Shown: piece after piece, positions 24,159-33,613 of the stretch
Layout of the letters: each line of letters starts with the position of its first letter
Position numbering within the stretch: the stretch's first letter is position 1
Program-made: the position numbers and the translations under genes
Source of the DNA: Takakia lepidozioides
Lineage: Eukaryota > Streptophyta > Takakiopsida > Takakiales > Takakiaceae
Length of the DNA stretch: 64,000 nucleotides
Direction: 5' to 3'
Assembly: GCA_030704615.1 (NCBI GenBank)
Contig: CM060732.1
Span: 53,859,053 to 53,923,052, forward strand
The notes under the pieces: generated by a model
What the model was told of the DNA's origin: nothing
Seen by the model: only the letters and a program-made list of their open reading frames with translations
Databases searched by the model: none

Positions 24159-24887
24159 TGTCGCGGCCCTTTGCCTTGAGGGCAGGGGGTCGAGACACAT
24201 GGGGGGCTGCCCCTGTGGTGGGGGCAGTGGCAGCGATAGGTACAGGGGGCTGAAGCACCCTTGAGTGCCCAAAGCACTCAAGGAGGTGGAGGTGCTCACT
24301 AGGTGGAGCCCCGCACACCGGGATGTGGTGGGGGTGGCTTCACAAAGGGGTGGTGGTAGCTTAGCGGGACTTAGTGGGGGTGGCATAGGACTCACATTGG
24401 GGCGGAGACCTCGTGGTGGGAGTCGTGGGGAGTCTTGGGACTCATCACGGTCCATAGGGGCCGTGGTGGGTGGGAAAAGACTCACCGCGACTCATCACCG
24501 GGAGTCGAGGGTTTTCGTGGTGGTTCGCCATAAAATGGCATGGTTGTTTATGAAACCCCCGCGGACAGCTACAGAAGTATATATAAGGGGAGTAGTGACC
24601 CCGAGAACGGTGCAAGCCCGTTGGTGACAAAAAACTAGTGAGTAAGCGAGCGAGCTGGAAAGCGACCAAAGAGTGGGGAGTTGTTCCGGACTGCCATCTA
24701 CCAAAGGGAATTCCACTAGGCCCAAATAGGTGGAGGGTTTAGTGGGAGAGCGAAGGGGGGACCGTTATGTCCCGGTGAGCAACCGAAGCTCCAAGTTGGC
24801 CCGGCGGCCAGGTTGGGAGTCAGGCGCGCGCATCAAAGCGAGTAACTATGACTTGAAGGGGAGCTTACCGAAGTGAGGTGCGCGACA
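24159..24887 (+). repeat. 5' LTR of the chromovirus
   Basis: Direct repeat of 30365-31086 with scattered substitutions and small indels. A TATA box, TATATATAA, at 24578-24586 (3' LTR: 30778-30786) marks the likely promoter of the retroelement. Open frames here on either strand are incidental. Confidence 0.92.
24578..24586 (+). promoter_or_regulatory. TATA box in the 5' LTR
   Basis: TATATATAA followed by GGGGAG, with an identical copy in the 3' LTR at 30778. Transcription would start some 25-35 bases downstream, leaving about 270 bases of R-U5. That placement is inferred from the usual plant LTR layout. Confidence 0.6.
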
Positions 24888-24888
24888 C

Positions 24889-24901
24889 TTGGTATCAGAG
24901 C
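24889..24901 (+). promoter_or_regulatory. Primer-binding site, initiator tRNA-Met
   Basis: TTGGTATCAGAGC begins one base after the 5' LTR. It matches the plant retrotransposon site complementary to the 3' end of initiator tRNA-Met (TGGTATCAGAGC core). Confidence 0.85.
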
Positions 24902-24942
24902 TTAGAGTTCAGTACGCGATCGTCCTTGGGATTGGCCTCATC

Positions 24943-26202
24943 ATGGGGTCGGGCAAGCCAAAGCGAAAGCGGAACGGCCCAAAAGATGATGATCCTGGTG
25001 AGCCGAAGCGGCCGTTTGAGGAAACGACACAGGTTTCTGAAAACGAGGCCGCTCAAGAGTGGGAGGAATCCGAGGAGTCGGAGCCCGAGGAATCCCTGAG
25101 AGCTCCGACAGACCAACAGATGCCTCCCATGCCGGCAGCTTTTTGGGAAGGGTTGTTGGCGCAGTTTGGCGGGACGTTGAAAGACGTGTTGAAGGCGGCT
25201 AATGCCACTTCCGCTAAGGCAAAGCTTAAGGTGAAGCCTAAGGAACCCGGCACCTTCGAGGGCGTCCGAAATCAGAAGGCACTCAACACCTGGCTCTTGG
25301 AGCTAGAGCAGTACTTCCGAGCGGCCAAGTTGAGTGACGAGGATCGGGTGGAAGTGGCTCCCACCTATTTGAGGGGCTATGCTCAACAATGGTGGCAGAA
25401 ACGCCTTCACGACCGAGGTCCAAGTCCGGAAACCTTGAACTGGAGTGGGTTCAAGGAATTGATGAAGCGACAGTTTGTGCCCCTCAACGCGTCCTGGCTT
25501 GCCCGGGACAAGATGAGGAATTTGAAGCAAACAGATGACATTCGGGGATAGGTCCAGGCTTTCAATGTGTTGTTGCTCGAAGTCGCGGATATGGCGGAAC
25601 CAGAAATGGTCTTCAACTTTGTGGCGGGATTGGCCCCATGGGCCAGGCGGAAGTTGGAGGAGAAGCCACCTAAGACTTTGAACGAGGCAATTGAGAGGGC
25701 TGAATGTTTCTCGGATGTCCCTAAGGGTGAAAGACAAGGCCGTACGGAGCTGAACCACAAGAAGACACGGCGGGAAGGTGACTCCTTCCGACCGGAAAAG
25801 AAGTGGGATAGGCCATGCGGCGACAATGGCACGTGGAAATCGAAGGGATGGCCTTCACACGTCAAGGCGGCACCCGGTGCTTCGAAAGGAAAAGCGGGTG
25901 GAACGGCTTATGGCGGACAGAAGGCGACCTTTGATGGAGTGTGTTTCAATTGCGGAGAGCCCGGGCATATGGCCAAGAAGTGCACGAAGCCCCGACAATT
26001 GAACATGACTCGGGCAACCACGGAGCTGTCGGAAGATACCATCAGTCGCTTGGTGGAAGCGGTGGTCGCCAAGACTTGCAAGGTAGGCAAATATTCTTGT
26101 GAGTTGTATCAGGAAACTGGCGCATTGCGTAAAGGGAGTCACTTATTGTTCGTGGATGGGATAATATCCGGAACTAACGTGGAGCGTCGCACTCCTTCAT
26201 GA
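24943..26202 (+). pseudogene. gag: Chromovirus gag with one in-frame stop
   Basis: Capsid and nucleocapsid gene. The ATG at 24943 (MGSGKPKRKRNG) is the first after the primer-binding site. A basic N-terminus is followed by the capsid-type retrotransposon gag domain (WLLELEQYFRAAKLSDEDRV, YAQQWWQKR). The frame is cut by TAG at 25549-25551 after DDIRG and continues unchanged (VQAFNVLLLEVADM) to a CCHC zinc knuckle CFNCGEPGHMAKKC at 25942-25983. It ends at TGA 26200-26202, overlapping the next frame by ATGA. The lone stop looks like a point mutation; programmed read-through is possible but unsupported. Confidence 0.85.
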
Positions 26203-29200
26203 CACCGGCAACGGCACAAAAGCTGGGACTCCCGACAACTGACGTAAGGGCCTCTATTGAGGTGCGTTCTGCCAAAGGAGAACCGCAATTGGCGACGAGG
26301 TTGGCGTTCGATGTTCCTCTTCAACTGGGGAGTTGGGAGGGACGTGAGAACTTCACCGTCTGCGAGATCGATGGAGTGGATCTCATTTTGGGGATGACAT
26401 TTTTGAGCAAATCCGGAGCGGTCATAGATGGCCGCAAGAGGGTAGTCACGCTGCCATGTTGGAATGGTGACGAGGTCTTACGAGTTTCGGAAACGCCCAA
26501 ACCCGTGAGAGGGCGAATAAACCTTCTGTCAGCAAGGGAGTGGGCCGTGGAGGAGGCACACGAGCCCCAGTTTTTGCTCTACATTAGAGAAGTGAAGGGA
26601 GAAGGCGATGGAGAGCCAAGCCCAGATTGGATCAAGGGGATTTTGGAGAAATACCATGATGTGATGCCGGAGGATTTGCCAAGCGGCTTGCCACCGCGAA
26701 GAGGAGTTGACCACAAGATTGAGCTGATACCGGGATCGGAACCGCCTGCCAAGGTGCCCTACCGGTTGAGCCACAGAGAGTTGGTCGAGCTGAAGACTCA
26801 GCTCAAGGATCTAATGTCAAAGGGGTACATCCGGCCGAGTAAGTCACCTTACGGAGCCCCGGTGCTATTTGCAGACAAGAAGGATGAGACGCTGCGGATG
26901 TGTGTCGATTACAGGGCTCTGAATAAGGTGATTATCAAAAAACGGTACCCTTTGCCAAGGATCGACGACCTTTTCGATCGGTTGGCAGGAGCGAAGTATT
27001 TCAGCCGGATCGATCTGCGCTCTGGCTATCATCAAATTCGAGTGGCGGAAGGAGATGAGGAGAAGACCGCGTGCAGGACAAGGTATGGTTCATATGAGTT
27101 CTTGGTGATGCATTTTGGGCTCACCAATGCACCAGCGACATTTAGCACGCTGATGAATAGCCTTTTCCAGGAGTGGTTGGATGACTTTGTGATCGTGTAC
27201 ATCGACGACATCTTGGTGTATTCGAAAACAAAGGAGGAGCACCTGGAGCACCTCAAAAGGGTGTTCCAGAAATTGCGGGAAGGGAAGCTGTATGCCAAAG
27301 CTTCAAAGTGCGAATTCGGGGTCACAAAAGTGGAGTTCCTGGGGCATGTGATTACACATGATGGGATCAGAATGGATGACAGGAAGGTGAGGGCCATCTT
27401 GGACTGGGAGCCTCCGACTTCGGTCCCGGGAGTGCGATCCTTCCTAGGACTCGCCTCCTATTACCGGAAGTATGTGAGAAATTTCGCCAAGATTGCAGGG
27501 CCGCTGTCAGACCTTCTGTGTAAATCTAAAGTCTGGGCATGGAACACATTTTGTGGCCAAGCTTTTGCTAAATTGAAGCAGCGGATGGCGGAAGCTCCAG
27601 TCTTGAAAATCCCGGAGTTCGATCGTCCGTTCGAGATACATACAGATGCGTCGGACTTCACGATTGGGGGTGTACTGATGCAAGATGGACGTCCAGTGAC
27701 TTACGAAAGTAAGAAACTGAATGAAGTGGAGCGACGGTGGCCGACGCACGAGAAAGAGATGAAGGCGGTGGTGCACTGTCTTGAGCTTTGGCGCCACTAT
27801 GTTGGTTCCAACCCAGTGAAGGTGTTCACGGATAATGTCACGGTGAAGTATTTTGCCACGCAGCCCAAGTTGTCCCCAAAACAACTTAGGTGGCAAGATA
27901 CTTTGGCGGTGTTGGACGTGGATATCCAGTACAAACCGGGACGAGACAACGTGGTGGCCGATGCTTTAAGTAGAAAGCAGCAGCTCTTGTTGGTGTACAA
28001 GGGCGAGACGACGCTCCAAATAAAGATCCGGAAGGCTTGCCGGAAGGATGAGCTGGCGAAGTCCATGATGCAGGACTTGAGGATAGGGGTTAAATCGCAG
28101 TTCCACTTGCAAAATGGACTGCTCCGGTATAAGCAAAAGCGTCTCTACGTGCCGAAGGGAGGGATCAGAGATAGTCTCTTGAGAGAATGTCATAATAGCC
28201 CGCTTGCGGGCCACGGCGGAGCCAAGCGCACTGCGGCACTCTTGAAGAAAGAGTATTTCTGGCCCAAACTGAGGGAGGAGGCAGAGGAGTATGTCAAGAC
28301 ATGCACCACATGCCAACAAAACCGGAGCGAGTACAAAAAGCAAGCAGGGCTGTTACAACCCTTGCCGATTCCAGAGGGGACTTGGGAAAGCGTCTCGATG
28401 GATTTCATGACTGCTATGCCGCTGTCAAAAGGATTCAATGCAATCATGGTGGTGGTAGATAGGTTCAGTAAAATGGGCCATTTCATCCCCACCAAGGAGA
28501 CGGCAACGGCGCAGGAGACAGGGCGACTTTACTTTGCCCACGTCTTAAAGCATCATGGAGTCCCGAAGGATATTGTCTCGGACCGCGATCCAAAGTTTAC
28601 GAGTAAATTTTGGAGGACACTTTGGAAGAAGATGGGGACGAGGCTGAGATGAGCACCGCCTTCCGACCTACGACTGACGGCCAAACAGAAAGAATGAATT
28701 CCGTAGTGAAGCAGATCTTGCGGAATTACGTGTCGGCAGACCAAACAGACTGGGTGGAACACTTAGACGCGACAGAGTTCTGTTATAATAACACAGAACA
28801 CTCCACAACGGGAGTTTCCCCTTTCGTATTGGTCTATGGAAAAGCACCTCTGGTGCCGACAAATTGGGCCGCCCAGGACGTTGAGGAACGGCAGTAACGG
28901 CGGTACTGGAAGAACGCGAGCGTTTGTTGAAGCTCGCAAAGTACAACATTGCCAAAGCTAGGAAACGGTATGAAAGGCAGGCGAATCGGAAGCGGAGGGA
29001 AGTGAAGTTTGAGGCAGGCGCAGAGGTCTGGTTGAACATCAAGAATTTCCGACTACCTGCGGAAGTGAGTCCGAAGTTCGTACCTCCGTATGCGGGACCC
29101 TTTTGCATTCGGAAGGTTATGAATGAGGATGTGTATGAATTGGAGCTGCCAGCAAACAGCAAGGTGCACCCAGTATTCCATGTCTCCTTTTGAAGCCTTA

Positions 29201-29462
29201 CTTCAAAGATGAAGCGCGTCCGAATCGACATCAAGTGTTGCGTCCGCCACCTATGCTGTTGGATCATGAAAATGAACCTGAGTACGAGGTGGAGGCAATA
29301 CTTAAGTCGAGGAGGTTCAAGAACCGAGAAACGGAGTATCTCGTCAAATGGAAGGGCTATCATCATGTGGAGGCATCTTGGGTGCGTGCCTCAGAAATGG
29401 GAAACGCATCCGAGGCGGTTGCAGCTTTCGAAGGGCGACCTCAAAAGCGGAAGAAGCGTTGA
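26199..29462 (+). pseudogene. pol: Chromovirus pol: RT, RNase H, integrase, chromodomain; frameshifted
   Basis: The frame opens with the second half of an aspartic protease ([14 protein letters not shown], then [10 protein letters not shown]). The D-T/S-G active-site segment expected just upstream is absent at the gag-pol junction near 26195. RT follows with [23 protein letters not shown] and YIDD (27198-27209), then RNase H ([16 protein letters not shown]). Integrase has an HHCC finger (about 28188-28320), SMDFMTAM and [10 protein letters not shown]. Single-base losses shift the frame near 28647, near 28893 and at about 29183. The later parts are FRPTTDGQTERMN, the GPF/Y-like region and a chromodomain (YEVEAILKSRR..EYLVKWKGYHHVEASW, about 29275-29400) ending at 29462. 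The chromodomain places the element among chromoviruses. Confidence 0.9.
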
Positions 29463-30364
29463 TGGGGACATCAACCTTGGAGCGTGGGGGAGGAAATGTA
29501 TGCTTAGCCCGGCTTAGCTAGCTTAGGAATCCGATTGCAAAAACTTGTATTGTACAAAACGTGCTATAAATGAAATGGCTTCCAAATGTTGTGCGTCCTA
29601 TTTTGTTTGGAATGGTGATGCATGGTATGGTTGGCTAGTGTGTAGAATGCATGCTAGCTTATAAAAGTGGGAGAGGTAAATTGGGTTAATCGTGTATTTG
29701 CGTAGTGCCGAAATCGGGTGACCCCCATCCGAGGGGCAAGGAAACTTGCGCCTTCTTTGGGAGTTCACGTGCTAGTGCGCACCTGGCGCGTACGCGTATT
29801 ATAACTGCGCTACCGAGGGGGTTGCCTTGTAGTGCGGGCTAACGCGGAAGCCACGAGCTTCCGTTCACGTACTATAATCGTGTAGCCTCGGGACGAAGTC
29901 GTAGTGCGGCTTCGGCGTGTTCCCGTACCTCAGGCCAGCATTCCAAGGCGGACCCAATTGTAGTGATTGGGGCGCACGGTTGGTTCAAGGTTATGTTCCT
30001 AGTCAAAAAGGGTTCCAGGTGAACCCTTGCTCAAGGTGATGCCAAAAGCAGCATCATGAGCGGTCGCAAGCAATGTTGTTGCAGTAAGGCGATTCGATCC
30101 TCTGGGGGGATCGTTCCTTGGCCTTGAAGTAGGCCAAGAAGAGTGCATTGGGATGAGCTGGAGAGGCTCCACCCTTGGCCGGGACTTGGAGGAAGTCGGC
30201 CGAACTAGCTAGTGGAGAGTAGAGTCAAGTGTGGGGTTTGGTTCTTGCCATGGGACGCCATGGGCGGAAACAAACTCCTTGATGTGGGACGCCACAACTT
30301 GGATGTTCGTTTCTACAAAATGGACAAGCGATGAGGACATCGACTCCCTGTTGGTAGGGGTGTG
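29463..30364 (+). other. Non-coding 3' segment of the chromovirus
   Basis: About 900 bases between the pol end and the 3' LTR, without a gene. A purine tract GTGGGGGAGGAAA followed by TG at about 29484-29498 looks like a polypurine tract and LTR start, but no repeat of it occurs at the 5' side. TATA-like sequences occur at about 29564 and 29661. Just before the real 3' LTR only a short GGTAGGGG tract is present. Confidence 0.6.
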
Positions 30365-31086
30365 TGTCGCGGCCTTTGCCTTGAGGGCAGGGAGTCGGGA
30401 CACATGGGGGCTGCCCCTGTGGTGGGGGCAGTGGCAGCGATAGGTACAGGGGGCTGAAGCACCCTTGAGTGCCCAAAGCACTCAAGGAGGCGGAGGTGCT
30501 CACTAGGTGGAGCCCCACACACCGGGATGTGGTGGGGGTGGCTTCACAAAGGGGTGGTGGTAGCTTAGCGGGACTTAGTGGGGGTGGCATAGGACTCACC
30601 TTGGGGCGGAGACCTCGTGGTGGGAGTCGTGGGGAGTCTTGAGACTCATCATGGTCCATAGGGGCCGTGGTGGGTGGGCCAAGACTCACCACGACTCACC
30701 ACCGGGAGTCGGGTTTGTGGTGGTTCGCCATAAAATGGCATGGTGTGTTGTGAAACCCCCGCGGACAGCTACAGAAGTATATATAAGGGGAGTAGTGACC
30801 CCGAGAACGGTGCAAGCCCGTTGGTGACAAAAAACTAGTGAGTAAGCGAGCGAGCTGGAAAGCGACCAAAGAGTGGGAGTTGTTCCGGACTGCCATCTAC
30901 CAAAGGGAATTCCACTAGGCCCAAATAGGTGGAGGGTTTAGTGGGAGAGCGAAGGGGGGACCGTTATGTCCCGGTGAGCAACCGAATCTCCAAGTTGGCC
31001 CGGCGGCCAGGTTGGGAGTCAGGCGTGCGCATCAAAGCGAGTAACTATGACTTGAAGGGGAGCTTACCGAAGTGAGGTGCGCGACA
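30365..31086 (+). repeat. 3' LTR of the chromovirus
   Basis: Matches the 5' LTR along its length, starts TGTCGC and ends GCGACA, followed directly by the TAGAG target duplication. Confidence 0.92.
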
Positions 31087-31619
31087 TAGAGCCAAATATT
31101 AAAGCAAGGGTATACATACAAGCTCTTGGGTGGCACAAACACTCATACATTCAAAGTAGAACACACATATATAAATGTAAGATAGGTCATTTCAGTCATT
31201 CAGCCCCTTTAGGCACCATGACAGATTCTCAAATGTAGAAATTCAGTTTTCAGATGTCATGAGTGGCAATCAAATGCACACTAAGTAGACCTCTTTCAGA
31301 TTTCCTAATGCTATCATAAGCCATTGGCAACAGTAGCCAGTCAAGAGAGCATGTACATTGACCATTTTCAGATTTCATAATGCTAACACAAGGCACTGGC
31401 AACAGTAGACTAGCCACGCTACTTGGTTGCATGATTTTGCCATTCAAGGGAAAAAAAAACAAACTAAAAACAAACTAAAAGGGCCTAGCACAAGTTGTTT
31501 GGTTGCATTAATTTGCCATGAAAGGGAAAAAAAAAAAAGAGGGGGAGGGCTAAAGGCCCTAGCACAAGCTTATCGGCTGCACAATTTTGCCATGAAAAGA
31601 CAAAAAAAAAATGGAGGGC

Positions 31620-32865
31620 TAATCTCCACGGAGGTTGTGCTGACTGCGCTGTTCCCTCCCCCGTACTCGTACCCGGCTGCTCCCTCCCCCCGGCGCTGGT
31701 GCGCTGCTCCCTCCCCCGCGTTGATGCTCGTGCTGCTGCAGCAACAGGAGTGAGAGACGGTACAACGTGGGAAAAAAAAAAAAAAAAAAAAAAAACCCAT
31801 GTTGCTTACGCTGCTCCCTCCCTCTCATGCGCTGCTTCGGCCTCCCCTTCATGAAAGTTTTTATGTAGAATTGACATCATGTGTCATCATAACCCTAACT
31901 ATAATGTAATAAGAATAAAAACGGATGTGAGTAAATATTAGTAAGCTTTTCAATTTCTCATTCTATTTAGAGTGCACTAATAATAGTACACTCGAAAATA
32001 AATATCCAGAAAATCATAAACCCTATATATGATTGTGAAGAGAAATTTAATAGAATTAAAGGTAACATATTGGAAGCTTCAAAAGGAACAAAACATTTCT
32101 ATTCATGAAAGTTACAGTGCCTAATCATAGTACAAACCTAGAAACCCTAAACCCTGATGTAAAAACAAAAAATAGATTTAAATATACACTAGTAAAACCT
32201 TCAAAAGATAATTGTCAACACACACTTATTAGCATATTAGTACATTATATCCACCATGTCAATGCCTAAATTTCTGATGCGTAATTTAAAAAAAAAAAAA
32301 AAAAAAACCTGCTACCTCGCCCTGCTCTGCTCCCTCCCCTTCACGTTGGTGCGCTGATCTGATCCCTCCTCCCGCGTTGCTATGTGCTGCTCCCTCCCCG
32401 CTGTTGCTGCTTCTGCTGCGCAGCAGGAGGAGGGGTGAGAGACGATACAACGCGGGAAAAAAAAAACAAAATAAAAAACCCTGCCGCCTACGCTGCTACC
32501 TCCCCCTCCTGCGTTGTTCGGCCTCCCCCACGGGCTGAGGCGCTGCTCCCTCCCCCGCGCTGATGCTCGCGATGCGAGCAATCCCACAGGTGGAGGTACG
32601 AGACCACCAAAGCAGGAAACCAAACCAAAAAAAAAAACTTGCTACCTCGCCCGCGCTGGTGCGCTGATCTGATCCCTCCTCCAGCGCTGTGTTGCGGCCC
32701 CTCCCACACGCACTGGTGCGCTGATCTGACCCCCTCCCGCACTGCCGCGCTGCTCCCCCCCCCGCGCAAGCTGATCCCTCATCCCGCGCTAAGCTGATCC
32801 CTCCTCCCGCGTGCGCTAGGCGCTGCTCCCTCCCTGCGCGCAAAACAGATCGCGGTGAGAGACGA

Positions 32866-32906
<41 letters not shown>
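31620..32906. repeat. GC-rich repeat units punctuated by poly-A in the hAT arm
   Basis: Units rich in GCTGCTCCCTCCCCCGCG and TGGTGCGCTGATCTG end in GTGAGAGACG..ACAACG.GGG followed by poly-A. Examples end at about 31797 and 32480, with a diverged one at 32906 (about 40 A). Shorter A-tracts lie at 31446, 31527 and 32285. Between 31860 and 32280 the sequence is AT-rich and featureless. No coding call is made; frames here are low-complexity. Confidence 0.55.
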
Positions 32907-32910
<4 letters not shown>

Positions 32911-33613
32911 AGTGCGGGAACCGGATCCGGAACCGCCACTGATCCCCCGGTTCCAGTTCCAAGCTGGTTCATGGAAAAACCCGCACCCGACAGTTTCGGT
33001 TTTTAAAGGCTCGTCCCTGCTCCCTCGGTTCCGAGTTCCGGTTCCAGTACTGGTTCCCAAGAACCGGAACCGGAACCGGAAACGCCGATTTCAACCCGCC
33101 TGAGCGGGTACCCGCACAACACTGGACTATACCGAAACTATGGGTAGGTGAAATGATATTTAGGATCTTAGACGCCTCCTCAGGAAGCTTAACTTATGGT
33201 GTCTCTTCTTCCCAACGGACTGTTAAGTATTCTAGAAACAGTGTTGTACTATTATCAACGTTTGATGAAAACATGCGGGTCCTGGTAGGAAGAATTCCTA
33301 ATTCCCTACTCTGGCATGTCTCGAATATTAAAAAATTACGGATTGTCGTACCAGTGAGTATCAATATTGCATGTCTGTAATTTTTTCGACTCGATTATCA
33401 AGAGGTATTGACCAGATGTTATATTGCATGTTATCAACAGCGGGTATCAATAGTTCAGTCAACATAGTGCACACTGTACACATTCGAAACATGTATGCTT
33501 CAACATATGCATAATGCAACTACATGTCTTAGAGCACATAGCCATAATCATCGTCACTAAGCACATAATTTGTAGATGTACATAGTCTGTAGCTGCTCCT
33601 ACTGCCAACACAG

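Larger units (their letters stand above)
24159..31086 (+). mobile_element. Ty3/gypsy chromovirus LTR retrotransposon
   Basis: LTRs are 729 bp (24159-24887) and 722 bp (30365-31086), each bounded by TGTCGC...GCGACA. The flanking pentamer TAGAG occurs at 24154-24158 and again at 31087-31091, a perfect target duplication. Inside are a primer-binding site, gag with a zinc knuckle, protease remnant, RT, RNase H, integrase and a C-terminal chromodomain, in the Ty3 order. The element sits inside the hAT arm upstream of its transposase and is therefore younger than the hAT. The coding part has several lesions (see gag and pol), so it cannot move on its own. Confidence 0.93.
21349..33124. mobile_element. 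hAT transposon with nested Ty3 retrotransposon
   Basis: The left TIR CAGTGTTGTGCG starts at 21349 and its inverted match CGCACAACACTG ends at 33124. Flanking octamers are GAATATAC (21341-21348) and GACTATAC (33125-33132), a hAT-type 8-bp target duplication with one mismatch. Both ends carry subterminal GGTTCC/GGAACC repeats. The transposase is on minus at 21767-24033. The 6928-bp chromovirus at 24159-31086 lies inside, so the hAT itself is about 4.85 kb. The arm 31087-33124 is non-coding. A second left end of the same family is at 17981. Confidence 0.8.

Noticed and set aside
24078-24669. Several 70-135 codon frames on both strands, repeated at 30225-30896
   Set aside because: They lie in the two LTRs and recur because the LTRs are repeats.
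25549-25551. Programmed read-through stop in gag
   Set aside because: Other lesions in the same element make random decay the simpler explanation, and no read-through context was recognised.
31619-33103. Low-complexity frames rich in Gly, Arg and Phe on both strands
   Set aside because: They come from poly-A/poly-T tracts and GC-rich repeats in the hAT arm.
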